From JANQGH01 sp039177555 (GTDB taxonomy: Bacteria > Pseudomonadota > Alphaproteobacteria > DSM-16000 > Inquilinaceae), in NCBI GenBank assembly GCA_039177555.1, contig JBCDFV010000040.1, positions 1-40,114 on the forward strand: a stretch of DNA of 40,114 nt, in the 5' to 3' direction. Positions 18,178 to 25,991 of this stretch are shown here, piece by piece. How positions within the stretch are numbered: position 1 is the first letter of the stretch; every line of letters begins with the position of its first letter. The position numbers and the translations under genes were made by a program. The notes under the pieces are model-generated. The model saw only the letters and a list, made by a program, of their open reading frames with translations. It was not told where the DNA came from and did not search any database.

Positions 18178-19290
18178 GTGTCGGCGTCTACTTATCTTGA
18201 CTACAACGCCTCAGCGCCGCTGCTGCCGGCTGCGCGCGATGCGATGGTGGCCGCGTTGGACGTGGTCGGCAACCCGTCGTCGGTGCACCGGTTTGGCCGT
18301 GATGCGCGGCGCCTGGTGGAGCATGCCCGCCGCCACTTGGCCGTGCGTCTGGCGGTCGACCCGCAGCGCGTTGTGTTCACCTCCGGCGCGACAGAGGCGA
18401 ACGCGGCGGCGCTCAGCGGCGTTGCCGTGACCAGGCGCCTGGTCAGTGCCATCGAGCATGACAGCGTTTTGGCCACCGACGCGGTCGAGACCTTCGCCGT
18501 CGACGGCGAAGGCGTCGCGGACCCCGCCGGCCTTGAGCGTGCGTTGGCCGAAGCGGATGCGCCGACGCTGGTCTCGATGCAGCTCGTGAACAACGAGACG
18601 GGGGTCGTTCAACCTGTTCAAGAGGCCGCTGCGCTGGCCCATGACCATGGTGCGCTGATCCATTGCGACGCCGTGCAGGCGCTGGGACGCTTGGCGGTTT
18701 CGCCCGATGCTCTTGGGGTCGATCTCCTGACGGTCTCCAGCCACAAGATCGGCGGGCCGAAGGGCGCTGGTGCCCTGATCGTGCGCGATGGACTGCCGCT
18801 GAAGCCCCTCCTGAGGGGCGGCGGACAGGAACGCCGTCGCCGCGCGGGCACGGAGAATGTCGCGGCGATTGCTGGTTTCGGTGCCGCTGTCGAGGCCGCC
18901 AACGTCGACGCCTGGTCCCGGGCCACAAGCCTCCGAAACCGGCTGGAGACCCAGCTGGTCGCCACGGACGCCGGCGCGATGGTCTTCGGCGCCCATGCGG
19001 GCCGTGTGGGCAACACAACATGCGTTGCCATGCCCGGTGTCGATGCCGAAACCCAGGTCATGGCCTTCGATCTTGCCGGCATCGCGGTCAGCGCGGGTTC
19101 CGCCTGCTCGTCCGGCAAGGTCGCGTCCAGCCATGTTCTCGCCGCCATGGGTATTCCCGATGCGCTGGCACGATGCGCCATTCGGGTCAGCCTCTGTCCT
19201 GACACGAAGGCAGGGGATATCGATCGGTTTGTGGCCGTGTGGGGTCAGATCGCGGCCAGGGGTCACCAGGGGCGGAGGGCGGTGGCGTAG
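18178..19290 (+). CDS. cysteine desulfurase, NifS/IscS class
   Basis: PLP enzyme that removes sulfur from cysteine as an enzyme persulfide. About 370 residues from the GTG at 18178, which follows a GGGGG ribosome-binding stretch; a TTG at 18166 is an alternative. The PLP lysine is in SSHKIGGPKG (about residues 189-198), the RRAGTENVA segment is present, and the catalytic cysteine is in the flexible loop SAGSACSSGK (about 300-309), as in class I enzymes. A second, class II desulfurase (SufS) occurs later in the same locus, so sulfur donors are doubled. No IscU or SufE was found in the window. Confidence 0.93.
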   Translation: MSASTYLDYNASAPLLPAARDAMVAALDVVGNPSSVHRFGRDARRLVEHARRHLAVRLAVDPQRVVFTSGATEANAAALSGVAVTRRLVSAIEHDSVLATDAVETFAVDGEGVADPAGLERALAEADAPTLVSMQLVNNETGVVQPVQEAAALAHDHGALIHCDAVQALGRLAVSPDALGVDLLTVSSHKIGGPKGAGALIVRDGLPLKPLLRGGGQERRRRAGTENVAAIAGFGAAVEAANVDAWSRATSLRNRLETQLVATDAGAMVFGAHAGRVGNTTCVAMPGVDAETQVMAFDLAGIAVSAGSACSSGKVASSHVLAAMGIPDALARCAIRVSLCPDTKAGDIDRFVAVWGQIAARGHQGRRAVA

Positions 19291-19315
19291 GCGAATGAAC
19301 AAGAACCGGAAACAG

Positions 19316-19362
19316 CGCTGACTTCCGTCAGCGTCTTGCGAAGGAATGGCCGCCCTGCGGCC
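19316..19362. repeat. Two tandem hairpins in the desulfurase-ferredoxin spacer
   Basis: CGCTGAC-TTCC-GTCAGCG at 19316-19333 is a perfect 7-bp stem with a tetraloop. GGCCGC-CCT-GCGGCC at 19348-19362 is a perfect 6-bp stem. Neither is followed by a T tract. They lie within the 104-base spacer of an otherwise tight operon and could stabilise the upstream message, mark an RNA processing site or reduce read-through. Confidence 0.5.
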
Positions 19363-19394
19363 CAACAACACGAACGAGGAACAGAAGCAGATCC

Positions 19395-19724
19395 ATGCCG
19401 ATGATGGTTTTTATCGAACCCGATGGAACGAGGCGCGAGGTCGACGCGCCCAACGGTCTTTCCGTGATGGAGATTGCGCACTTGCACGACATCGACCTGG
19501 AAGGGGCATGCGAAGGCTCGCTGGCCTGCTCCACCTGTCACGTCATCGTCGACAAATCCTGGTTCGGCAAGCTGAAGCCGATCGAGGAGGACGAGGAGGA
19601 CATGCTGGACCTGGCGTTCGGCCTGACCACGACGTCGCGTTTGGGCTGCCAGATCATCATGTCGGACGAGCTGAACGGCCTCACCGTCCAGCTGCCGAGC
19701 GGCACAACCAACATGATGATGTAA
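19395..19724 (+). CDS. fdx: [2Fe-2S] ferredoxin, adrenodoxin type
   Basis: A 109-residue ferredoxin with cluster ligands in CEGSLACSTC (about residues 38-47) and a fourth cysteine in LGCQI near 84, spaced as in Isc Fdx/adrenodoxin proteins. The acidic EEDEEDMLDLA helix is the usual partner-docking surface. It would supply electrons for cluster assembly by the neighbouring desulfurases and SufBCD. ATG 19395 is used; in-frame ATGs follow at once, so the exact start is uncertain by two or three residues. Confidence 0.92.
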   Translation: MPMMVFIEPDGTRREVDAPNGLSVMEIAHLHDIDLEGACEGSLACSTCHVIVDKSWFGKLKPIEEDEEDMLDLAFGLTTTSRLGCQIIMSDELNGLTVQLPSGTTNMMM

Positions 19725-19801
19725 ATACCCGATGAATGTGTATGGTTTTTTGGTGCCAGATGCGAATGAATCGCAACGAATTAGGCTCTTGCCTGTTCGA
19801 A

Positions 19802-19826
19802 ATACCTGACTTAAATAGTCTGTTAT
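19802..19826 (+). promoter_or_regulatory. IscR type-1 operator-like site upstream of sufB
   Basis: The 25 bases begin ATACCTGACT, continue TAAAT and end AGTCTGTTAT. By hand they match the published type-1 IscR consensus (ATASYYGACTRWWWYAGTCRRSTAT) at 22 of 25 positions, with both palindromic cores (GACT/AGTC) and both outer ATA/TAT ends intact. The site ends 26 bases before the sufB start, so it could control an internal promoter. Confidence 0.7.
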
Positions 19827-19851
19827 AGATCCCGAAGGCTTGGAGAACACG

Positions 19852-21309
19852 ATGGCAGCGGTAACCGAGACGATCCGGCAGGTCGAACAGGTCACGACCG
19901 ATCGTTACAAATACGGCTTCGTCACGGATATTGAGCAGGAAACCGCGCCGAAGGGGCTGTCGGAAGACATCATCCGCTTCATTTCGGCCAAGAAGGAAGA
20001 GCCGGAGTGGATGCTGGAATGGCGTCTCGAAGCCTTCCGCGTTTGGCAGACCATGAAGTCGCCGGACTGGGCGAAGCTGAAGTTCCCGCCGATCGACTAT
20101 CAGGACGCCTACTACTACGCCGCGCCGAAAAAGAAGCCGCAGCTGAACAGCCTCGACGAGGTCGATCCGGAGCTGCTGGCGACCTACAACAAGCTGGGCA
20201 TCCCGCTGGATGAGCAGAAGATCCTGGCCGGCGTGGTCGCGGTCGACGCGGTGTTCGACAGCGTCTCGGTCGCCACGACGTTTAAGGAAAAGTTGGCCGA
20301 GGCCGGGGTGATCTTCTGCCCGATCTCCGAGGCCATCCGCAACCATCCGGACCTGGTGCGCAAGTATCTGAGTTCCGTCGTCCCGGTCGGTGACAACTAT
20401 TTCGCCGCGTTGAATTCCGCCGTGTTCACCGACGGCTCGTTCGTCTATGTGCCGCCGGGCGTGCGCTGCCCGATGGAGCTGTCGACTTATTTCCGCATCA
20501 ACGCCCAGAACACCGGCCAGTTCGAACGCACGCTGATCATCGCCGACAAGGGCTCCTACGTCTCCTATCTGGAAGGCTGCACCGCGCCCCAGCGCGACGA
20601 GAACCAGCTGCACGCCGCCGTGGTCGAGCTGGTCGCCCATGACGATGCGGAGATCAAATACTCCACCGTGCAGAACTGGTATCCCGGCGACGAGGACGGC
20701 AAGGGCGGCATCTACAATTTCGTTACCAAGCGGGCGGCCTGCCGGGGCGATCGTTCCAAGGTGAGCTGGACCCAGGTCGAAACCGGTTCTGCGATCACCT
20801 GGAAGTACCCAAGCTGCATCCTGCAGGGCGACCATTCGGTGGGCGAGTTCTACTCCGTCGCCATCACCAACAATCATCAGCAGGCCGATACCGGCACCAA
20901 GATGATCCATCTCGGCCGCAATACCACCAGCCGGATCATCTCCAAGGGCATTTCGGCGGGCAAGTCCGACAACACCTATCGCGGCCTTGTGCGCATCCAG
21001 GGCAAGGCGGAAAACGCCCGCAACTACACCCAGTGCGACAGCCTGCTGGTCGGCGATCGTTGCGGCGCCCACACGGTGCCCTACATCGAAATGAAGAACC
21101 CGACCGCCCAGGTGGAGCACGAAGCGACCACCTCCAAGGTCAGCGAGGACCAGCTCTTCTACTGCCGCCAGCGCGGTATCGGCGAGGAAGAGGCGCTGGG
21201 CCTGATCGTCAACGGCTTTTGCAAGGAAGTGCTGCAGGTCTTGCCGATGGAATTCGCCGTGGAGGCGCAGAAGCTGGTCGCCATCAGCCTGGAGGGCAGC
21301 GTCGGCTGA
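19852..21309 (+). CDS. sufB: Fe-S cluster assembly scaffold SufB
   Basis: Core scaffold of the SufBCD complex on which Fe-S clusters are built; cytosolic. About 485 residues from the ATG at 19852, which has GGAG seven bases upstream; a TTG at 19840 is unlikely. The family segments FVYVPPGVRCPMELSTYFRIN, YLEGCTAP, KYSTVQNWYPGD and the C-terminal EHEATTSKVSEDQLFYCRQRG are present, including the conserved cysteines in CTAP and GDRCGAHT. Its stop overlaps the start of the small membrane gene (TGATG). Confidence 0.97.
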   Translation: MAAVTETIRQVEQVTTDRYKYGFVTDIEQETAPKGLSEDIIRFISAKKEEPEWMLEWRLEAFRVWQTMKSPDWAKLKFPPIDYQDAYYYAAPKKKPQLNSLDEVDPELLATYNKLGIPLDEQKILAGVVAVDAVFDSVSVATTFKEKLAEAGVIFCPISEAIRNHPDLVRKYLSSVVPVGDNYFAALNSAVFTDGSFVYVPPGVRCPMELSTYFRINAQNTGQFERTLIIADKGSYVSYLEGCTAPQRDENQLHAAVVELVAHDDAEIKYSTVQNWYPGDEDGKGGIYNFVTKRAACRGDRSKVSWTQVETGSAITWKYPSCILQGDHSVGEFYSVAITNNHQQADTGTKMIHLGRNTTSRIISKGISAGKSDNTYRGLVRIQGKAENARNYTQCDSLLVGDRCGAHTVPYIEMKNPTAQVEHEATTSKVSEDQLFYCRQRGIGEEEALGLIVNGFCKEVLQVLPMEFAVEAQKLVAISLEGSVG

Positions 21310-21578
21310 TGTCCGCCCGGCCCGATAGCGCGGCGCGCGGGGTTTGGTTCGCGCGCCGGCCTTCCGGGCGCGGCATCCGGCCGGTCAGCTGGCAGGGCTG
21401 GGCGACGGTCATTGTCTATCTCGGCGCCCTTCTGGCGGCGGCGGTGGCCATGCCGAAGCCGAACGCGCTGGAACCGATGGCGTTTGCCACGCCGCTGATC
21501 GCGATCCTCGCCGTGATGGGGCTGGCGACAATGCTGTTTGTCCTGTTGGTTCGCCGGCGCACGGCGGCCCAAGATTGA
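21309..21578 (+). CDS. small two-TM protein between sufB and sufC
   Basis: An 89-residue product from an ATG that overlaps the sufB stop (TGATG), implying translational coupling. A basic N-terminus (residues 1-25) is followed by a PVSWQGW segment, a first TM helix (about 31-49) and a second TM helix (about 59-81), ending in RRR. The WQGW-plus-two-TM pattern resembles small uncharacterised proteins I recall from other proteobacteria, but I know of no function. Its place between scaffold and ATPase genes suggests a membrane-linked role with SufBCD or simple hitch-hiking; neither is shown. Confidence 0.7.
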   Translation: MSARPDSAARGVWFARRPSGRGIRPVSWQGWATVIVYLGALLAAAVAMPKPNALEPMAFATPLIAILAVMGLATMLFVLLVRRRTAAQD

Positions 21579-21611
21579 AACTTTTGAAACTTTAAAGCTC
21601 AAGGGGTCCTG

Positions 21612-22373
21612 ATGACCGCACCTTTGTTGGAAATTGACAATCTGCACGTCACCGTTGACGGGCGCGAGATCCTGCGGGGGCTGTCCCTCACGATCGGCAC
21701 GGGCGAGGTGCATGCGGTCATGGGCCCCAACGGCTCGGGCAAGTCGACGCTCAGCTATATCATCGCCGGGCGCGAAGGCTACGACGTGACCGAAGGCTCG
21801 GTCCGCTTCCGCGGCGAGGATGTGCTGGAGATGGAGCCGGAGGAGCGCAGCCATGCCGGCCTATTCCTGGCCTTCCAGTACCCGCTGGAAATCCCTGGTG
21901 TCGGCACCAACACCTTCCTGCGTACCGCCTACAACGCGCATCGAAAGGCGCATGGCGAGCCGGAACTGGACGGCATGGCCTTTCTGAAGCTGGTCCGCGA
22001 AAAGACCAAGGCGCTGGGCATTCGCGACGAGATGCTGAAACGGCCGGTCAATGTCGGCTTTTCCGGCGGCGAGAAAAAGCGCAACGAGATCCTGCAGATG
22101 GCGTTGTTGGAGCCGGCGCTGGCCGTGCTGGACGAAACCGACAGCGGCCTCGACATCGATGCCTTGAAGGTGGTTGCCGAGGGCGTCAACGCCCTGCGCG
22201 CGCCGGACCGTTCGGCGCTGGTGATCACCCATTATCAGCGGCTGCTGTCCTACATCGTGCCCGACCATGTGCACATCCTGGCCGATGGCCGCATTGTCCG
22301 CTCCGGCGGTAAGGACCTTGCTGTCGAGCTTGAGGCCAAGGGCTATCAGGATCTGATCAGAGAGGCCGCGTGA
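21612..22373 (+). CDS. sufC: Fe-S assembly ATPase SufC
   Basis: ABC-type ATPase of the SufBCD scaffold. The 253 residues contain Walker A GPNGSGKST (about 37-45), a Q-loop in AFQYPLEIPG, the signature FSGGEKKRNEILQ (about 151-163), and Walker B LAVLDETDSGLD with the catalytic glutamate replaced in the usual SufC manner (DETDSGLD). The switch histidine is in VITHYQRLL. The stop overlaps the sufD start (TGATG). Confidence 0.97.
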   Translation: MTAPLLEIDNLHVTVDGREILRGLSLTIGTGEVHAVMGPNGSGKSTLSYIIAGREGYDVTEGSVRFRGEDVLEMEPEERSHAGLFLAFQYPLEIPGVGTNTFLRTAYNAHRKAHGEPELDGMAFLKLVREKTKALGIRDEMLKRPVNVGFSGGEKKRNEILQMALLEPALAVLDETDSGLDIDALKVVAEGVNALRAPDRSALVITHYQRLLSYIVPDHVHILADGRIVRSGGKDLAVELEAKGYQDLIREAA

Positions 22374-23710
22374 TGGCCGACGACGCAAGCCTGGCCAGTT
22401 TCGCCGAGGGCTTCGATACCGCCCTGTCGGGCCTGCCCGGCCGGGCCTTGACCGATGCAAGGCAGCGCGGCATGGCCGCTTTTCAGGCACACGGAGTTCC
22501 CGGACGTAGCGTCGAGGCCTGGAAGTTCACCGATCTTCGCCGCTTTCTGTCGCGCCATGCGTTTGGCCCCGCGCCGACGGGTCTCGTCGATGGCGACGTG
22601 GCCGGTCGGGTCGCGGCGTTGGGGTCTGTTGATGATGCCGCCAGGCTTGTCTTCCTGAACGGTCGCTTGGTGGCCGACCTGTCGGCGCTGCCGCGCTTGC
22701 CGCACGGGGTCACGGTGTCGGGCCTCGCCAATGCGCTGGCCAAGCCGGACGCGACCAATCTGGTCGGTTTGCTCGGCACGGTGGTCGGCGAGACCGAGGA
22801 TACTCTGATCGGCCTGAACGCCGCCTGGATGGAGGACGGCTTCCTGCTCGACGTGCCGGCGGGGATCGCGGTGCCGGGACCGATCCGTATCATCCATGTC
22901 ATACAGCCTGGAAAAGACGCTTTCGCCGTGCACCCCCGCCATGTGATCAGGCTGGGTGCCAACGCGAGCGCAACGATCATCGAAGATCATATCGGCGACG
23001 ACGGCGCGGCCAGTTTCGTCAACGGCGTGACCGAGGTCACGCTGGCCGAGGGTGCCGCGCTACGACACTACCGCAACGCCGAAGGTGCCACGCAGGGGCT
23101 GGAGGTCCAGCGCGTCCACGCCCATGTCGCGCGCGACGCCCGCTTTGAAAGCTTCGTGCTGGCGATCGGCGGCCAGCTCACCCGCCATGAGAGCGTGGTC
23201 ACCCTGGCCGGGTCGGCGGCGGAGGCGCATGTCGGCGGCGCCTATCTGGGCCGGGACCGACAGCATCGCGACAATACCATCCTGGTCCAGCACGACGCGC
23301 CCAACTGCCTGAGCCGGCAGGTGTTCAAGGGCGTGCTGGACGACCGCGCGCGGGGCGTCTTTCAAGGCAAGATCAAGGTCGACCGCCTGGCGCAAAAGAC
23401 CGACGGCCATCAGCTCAACAAATCGCTTCTCTTGTCCCGCGGCGCGGAGATCGACGCCAAGCCGGAGCTTGAGATCTACGCCGACGACGTTAAATGCAGC
23501 CACGGCGCAACCGCCGGCGAGATTGACGGCGATGCGCTGTTCTACCTGCGCTCGCGCGGGGTGCCCGAGACCGCCGCACGACGGCTGCTGGTCCAGGCCT
23601 TCCTGGCCGAGGCGCTGGTGGAGATCAGCGATGATGGCGTTCGCGACCGTTTCGGCGCTATGGTCGATACCTGGATGACGGAGGAATTCTCTCGAAAGGA
23701 TGCGGCATGA
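22373..23710 (+). CDS. sufD: Fe-S assembly protein SufD
   Basis: SufB paralogue that completes the SufBCD heterocomplex and is needed for iron acquisition. The 445-residue sequence is variable at the N-terminus (EAWKFTDLRR) and has the SufBD core near the C-terminus: RGVFQGKIKVDRLAQKTDGHQLNKSLLLS, then KCSHGATAG with the conserved histidine, then ALFYLRSRG. The ATG at 22373 overlaps the sufC stop and the gene's own stop overlaps the sufS start (ATGA), so sufC-sufD-sufS are translationally coupled. Confidence 0.95.
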   Translation: MADDASLASFAEGFDTALSGLPGRALTDARQRGMAAFQAHGVPGRSVEAWKFTDLRRFLSRHAFGPAPTGLVDGDVAGRVAALGSVDDAARLVFLNGRLVADLSALPRLPHGVTVSGLANALAKPDATNLVGLLGTVVGETEDTLIGLNAAWMEDGFLLDVPAGIAVPGPIRIIHVIQPGKDAFAVHPRHVIRLGANASATIIEDHIGDDGAASFVNGVTEVTLAEGAALRHYRNAEGATQGLEVQRVHAHVARDARFESFVLAIGGQLTRHESVVTLAGSAAEAHVGGAYLGRDRQHRDNTILVQHDAPNCLSRQVFKGVLDDRARGVFQGKIKVDRLAQKTDGHQLNKSLLLSRGAEIDAKPELEIYADDVKCSHGATAGEIDGDALFYLRSRGVPETAARRLLVQAFLAEALVEISDDGVRDRFGAMVDTWMTEEFSRKDAA

Positions 23711-25002
23711 GCGCCGTGAGCCAGACCGCACGGGCCAATGAGGGCGCGGGCGCGACCGCGATGCTGCATGTCAGCGCGGTCAACGATTACGATCTGACCG
23801 CGATCCGCCAGGATTTTCCGATCCTGGCGCGCACGGTCTACGACAAGCCGTTGGTCTATCTCGACAACGCGGCGTCAGCGCAAAAGCCGCGATCGGTGAT
23901 CGAGGCTGTCGACCGGCACTATCGCGAGGACTACGCCAACGTCCATCGCGGGCTGCATTATCTCAGCACCCGGTCGACGGAGCTGTATGAGGGTGCGCGC
24001 GAAACCATCCGTGCGCACATCAACGCCGCCTCGACCAAGGAGATCATCTTCACGCGCGGCGCGACCGAGGGCATCAATCTGGTCTCCGCCAGCTATGGCG
24101 CGATGGCGTTGCAGGAAGGCGACGAGATCGTCATTTCGACGCTGGAACACCATTCCAACATCGTGCCGTGGCAGTTGCTGGCCCAGGCCAAGGGGCTGGT
24201 CCTGAAGATCGCCCCGGTCGACGAGGACGCCAACTTCCTGTTCGACGAGTATGTCGACCTGCTGACTGAGCGCACGAAGCTGGTCGCCATCACCGCCGTC
24301 TCCAACGCCGTCGGCACCATCACCCCGATCAAGGCGATCGTTGGGGCCGCCCGCGAGCGCGGCATCGCCACCCTGGTCGACGGCACCCAGGCGATCGTGC
24401 ACGGCCTGGTCGACGTCCAGGCGCTGGGCTGCGACTTCATGGTCTTCTCGTCGCACAAGGTCTATGGGCCGTCCGGTGTGGGCGTGCTGTATGGCCGCGA
24501 GGCGCTGTTGGACGCCATGCCGCCCTATCAGTCGGGCGGCGAGATGATCCGCACGGTCAGCTTCGAAGGCACCAGCTTTGCTGACTTGCCGACCAAGTTC
24601 GAGGCCGGCACGCCGCCGATCGTGCAGGCGATCGGGCTGGGGGCCGCGATCGACTATCTGAACGGCATCGGCTTTGAGCGCATTGCGGCCCATGAGGCCG
24701 ACCTGCTGGCCTACGCGACCGAACGGCTGGAGGCGGTCGAGGGGGTCACGATCGTCGGCAAGGCCGAGCGCAAGGCGTCGATCCTGTCGTTCACCCTGGA
24801 CGATATTCACCCCCACGATATCGGCACTTTGGTCGACCGTTATGGTGTCGCCGTGCGCGCCGGCCACCATTGCGCCCAGCCGCTGATGCAGCGCTACGAC
24901 CTGCCGGCGACGGCGCGGGCCAGCTTCGGCCTCTACAACAGCCGGGCCGAGGCCGACCGGCTGGCAGAGGCCTTGGAACAGGTCAAACGGATCTTCGCGT
25001 GA
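23707..25002 (+). CDS. sufS: cysteine desulfurase, SufS class
   Basis: Class II PLP-dependent desulfurase delivering persulfide sulfur to SufBCD. In 431 residues: a variable first 35 residues; then VYLDNAASAQKP; NVHRGLHYLSTRST; the PLP lysine in FSSHKVYGPSG (about residues 253-263); and the catalytic cysteine in RAGHHCAQPLM near 394. Starts at the ATGA overlap with sufD. No sufE or sufU partner lies in this window, so the persulfide acceptor must be SufB directly or be encoded elsewhere. Confidence 0.96.
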   Translation: MSAVSQTARANEGAGATAMLHVSAVNDYDLTAIRQDFPILARTVYDKPLVYLDNAASAQKPRSVIEAVDRHYREDYANVHRGLHYLSTRSTELYEGARETIRAHINAASTKEIIFTRGATEGINLVSASYGAMALQEGDEIVISTLEHHSNIVPWQLLAQAKGLVLKIAPVDEDANFLFDEYVDLLTERTKLVAITAVSNAVGTITPIKAIVGAARERGIATLVDGTQAIVHGLVDVQALGCDFMVFSSHKVYGPSGVGVLYGREALLDAMPPYQSGGEMIRTVSFEGTSFADLPTKFEAGTPPIVQAIGLGAAIDYLNGIGFERIAAHEADLLAYATERLEAVEGVTIVGKAERKASILSFTLDDIHPHDIGTLVDRYGVAVRAGHHCAQPLMQRYDLPATARASFGLYNSRAEADRLAEALEQVKRIFA

Positions 25003-25008
25003 GGGCGC

Positions 25009-25036
25009 GGTGACGGAGGACAGGTGACGGAGGACA
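25009..25036 (+). repeat. Perfect 14-bp tandem duplication at the SufT-like start
   Basis: GGTGACGGAGGACA occurs at 25009-25022 and again, directly adjoining, at 25023-25036. The second copy contains the GTG used as start. The first copy's GTG runs into a stop after five codons, while its GGAGGA acts as the ribosome-binding site for the second. The duplication itself therefore created a strong initiation signal. Confidence 0.75.
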
Positions 25037-25494
25037 AGGATTTGGACACACCGACCAGGGCTGCCGACGAACCCGTCAATCGGGCACCGCCGCCGGCCTA
25101 CAGCCTGGCCAGTTTCATGCCCGATCTGGAGGTGGTGGAGCCGGAATGGATCCACGACAAGCGCGTGGCCTCGGGCACGCCGGAGACCGATCCGGCGGTC
25201 ATCCGGCAAAAGCTGGTCGACAATCTCAGCCAGATCTTCGACCCGGAAATCCCGATCAACATCCACGAACTGGGCCTGATCTATCGCATCGATGTGGGCG
25301 AGGACGGCGCCGTTCATATCCTGATGACCTTGACCGCGCCGAACTGTCCGGTGGCGGGCAGTTTGCCGCGCATGGTCGAGACCGGTGCCGGTTTGGTGCC
25401 GGGCGTGAGCAAGGTCGAGGTTGAGTTGACCTGGGACCCGGCCTGGAACCTGGACATGGCCAGCGAAGATGCAAGGCTGGTGCTCGGCTTCTGA
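25024..25494 (+). CDS. SUF-system DUF59/MIP18-family protein (SufT-like)
   Basis: A 156-residue protein from the GTG at 25024. The first 65 residues are low-conservation and rich in acidic residues and proline; then comes the DUF59 domain: LSQIFDPEIPINIHELGLIYRI, LTAPNCPVAGSLPRMV with a conserved cysteine, and the end motif VEVELTWDPAWNLDMASEDAR. Proteins of this type occur at the end of suf operons and help mature or deliver Fe-S clusters. The location 22 bases after sufS fits that role. Confidence 0.88.
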   Translation: MTEDKDLDTPTRAADEPVNRAPPPAYSLASFMPDLEVVEPEWIHDKRVASGTPETDPAVIRQKLVDNLSQIFDPEIPINIHELGLIYRIDVGEDGAVHILMTLTAPNCPVAGSLPRMVETGAGLVPGVSKVEVELTWDPAWNLDMASEDARLVLGF

Positions 25495-25670
25495 GGCACG
25501 TTCGGGCTTGCGCGCTTCGCTGGCCGGCCAGATATGGTAAGATGCGCGATGCGGTGGATTGAGTAGGAAGGGGCAGGCCGATTTCTGAGGGTGCACAAGG
25601 GGTTGTCGGCAACGGGCGTGGGACGGCCGACGGCGGTCAGCAGGCGACCGATGACCATGTCGAGGCGTTG

Positions 25671-25934
25671 ATGTCGCTGCGCGGCAGCATCGATAACATC
25701 GACGCGGCACTGATCCACATGCTGGCGGAGCGGTTTCGCTGCACGCAAAAGGTTGGCGAGTTGAAGGCCCGATACGACCTGCCGCCGGCGGACCCGGCAC
25801 GCGAACGGCGCCAGATCGTCCGTCTGCGGCACCTGGCAGAGGAGGCGCAACTGGACCCGGACTTCGCGGAGAAGTTCTTGAACTTCGTGATCAAGGAGGT
25901 CATCCGCCATCACGAAGCCATTGATCGCCAATAG
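25671..25934 (+). CDS. chorismate mutase, AroQ class
   Basis: Converts chorismate to prephenate for phenylalanine and tyrosine synthesis. An 87-residue all-helical protein, MSLRGSIDNIDAALIHMLAERF, then KVGELKAR and RERRQIVRLRHLAEEAQLDPDF. It has the arginine/lysine pattern of the AroQ active site (R4, R22, K27, K31 by my count). ATG 25671 is favoured by GAGG six bases upstream; TTG 25668 is possible. The frame is open back to 25563 without a common start codon. It is unusual in lying between SUF genes on the same strand. Confidence 0.85.
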   Translation: MSLRGSIDNIDAALIHMLAERFRCTQKVGELKARYDLPPADPARERRQIVRLRHLAEEAQLDPDFAEKFLNFVIKEVIRHHEAIDRQ

Positions 25935-25991
25935 CGGCGGTCGCTGGATCGACGCAAGAGCGCGCCAGGCGGCGCGCGGGAGAGAGAAGAG

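Noticed and set aside
19681..21120. 479-residue minus-strand frame
   Set aside because: Antisense to sufB, whose identity is certain.
23875..25800. 641-residue minus-strand frame
   Set aside because: Antisense to sufS and the SufT-like gene; no recognisable domain.
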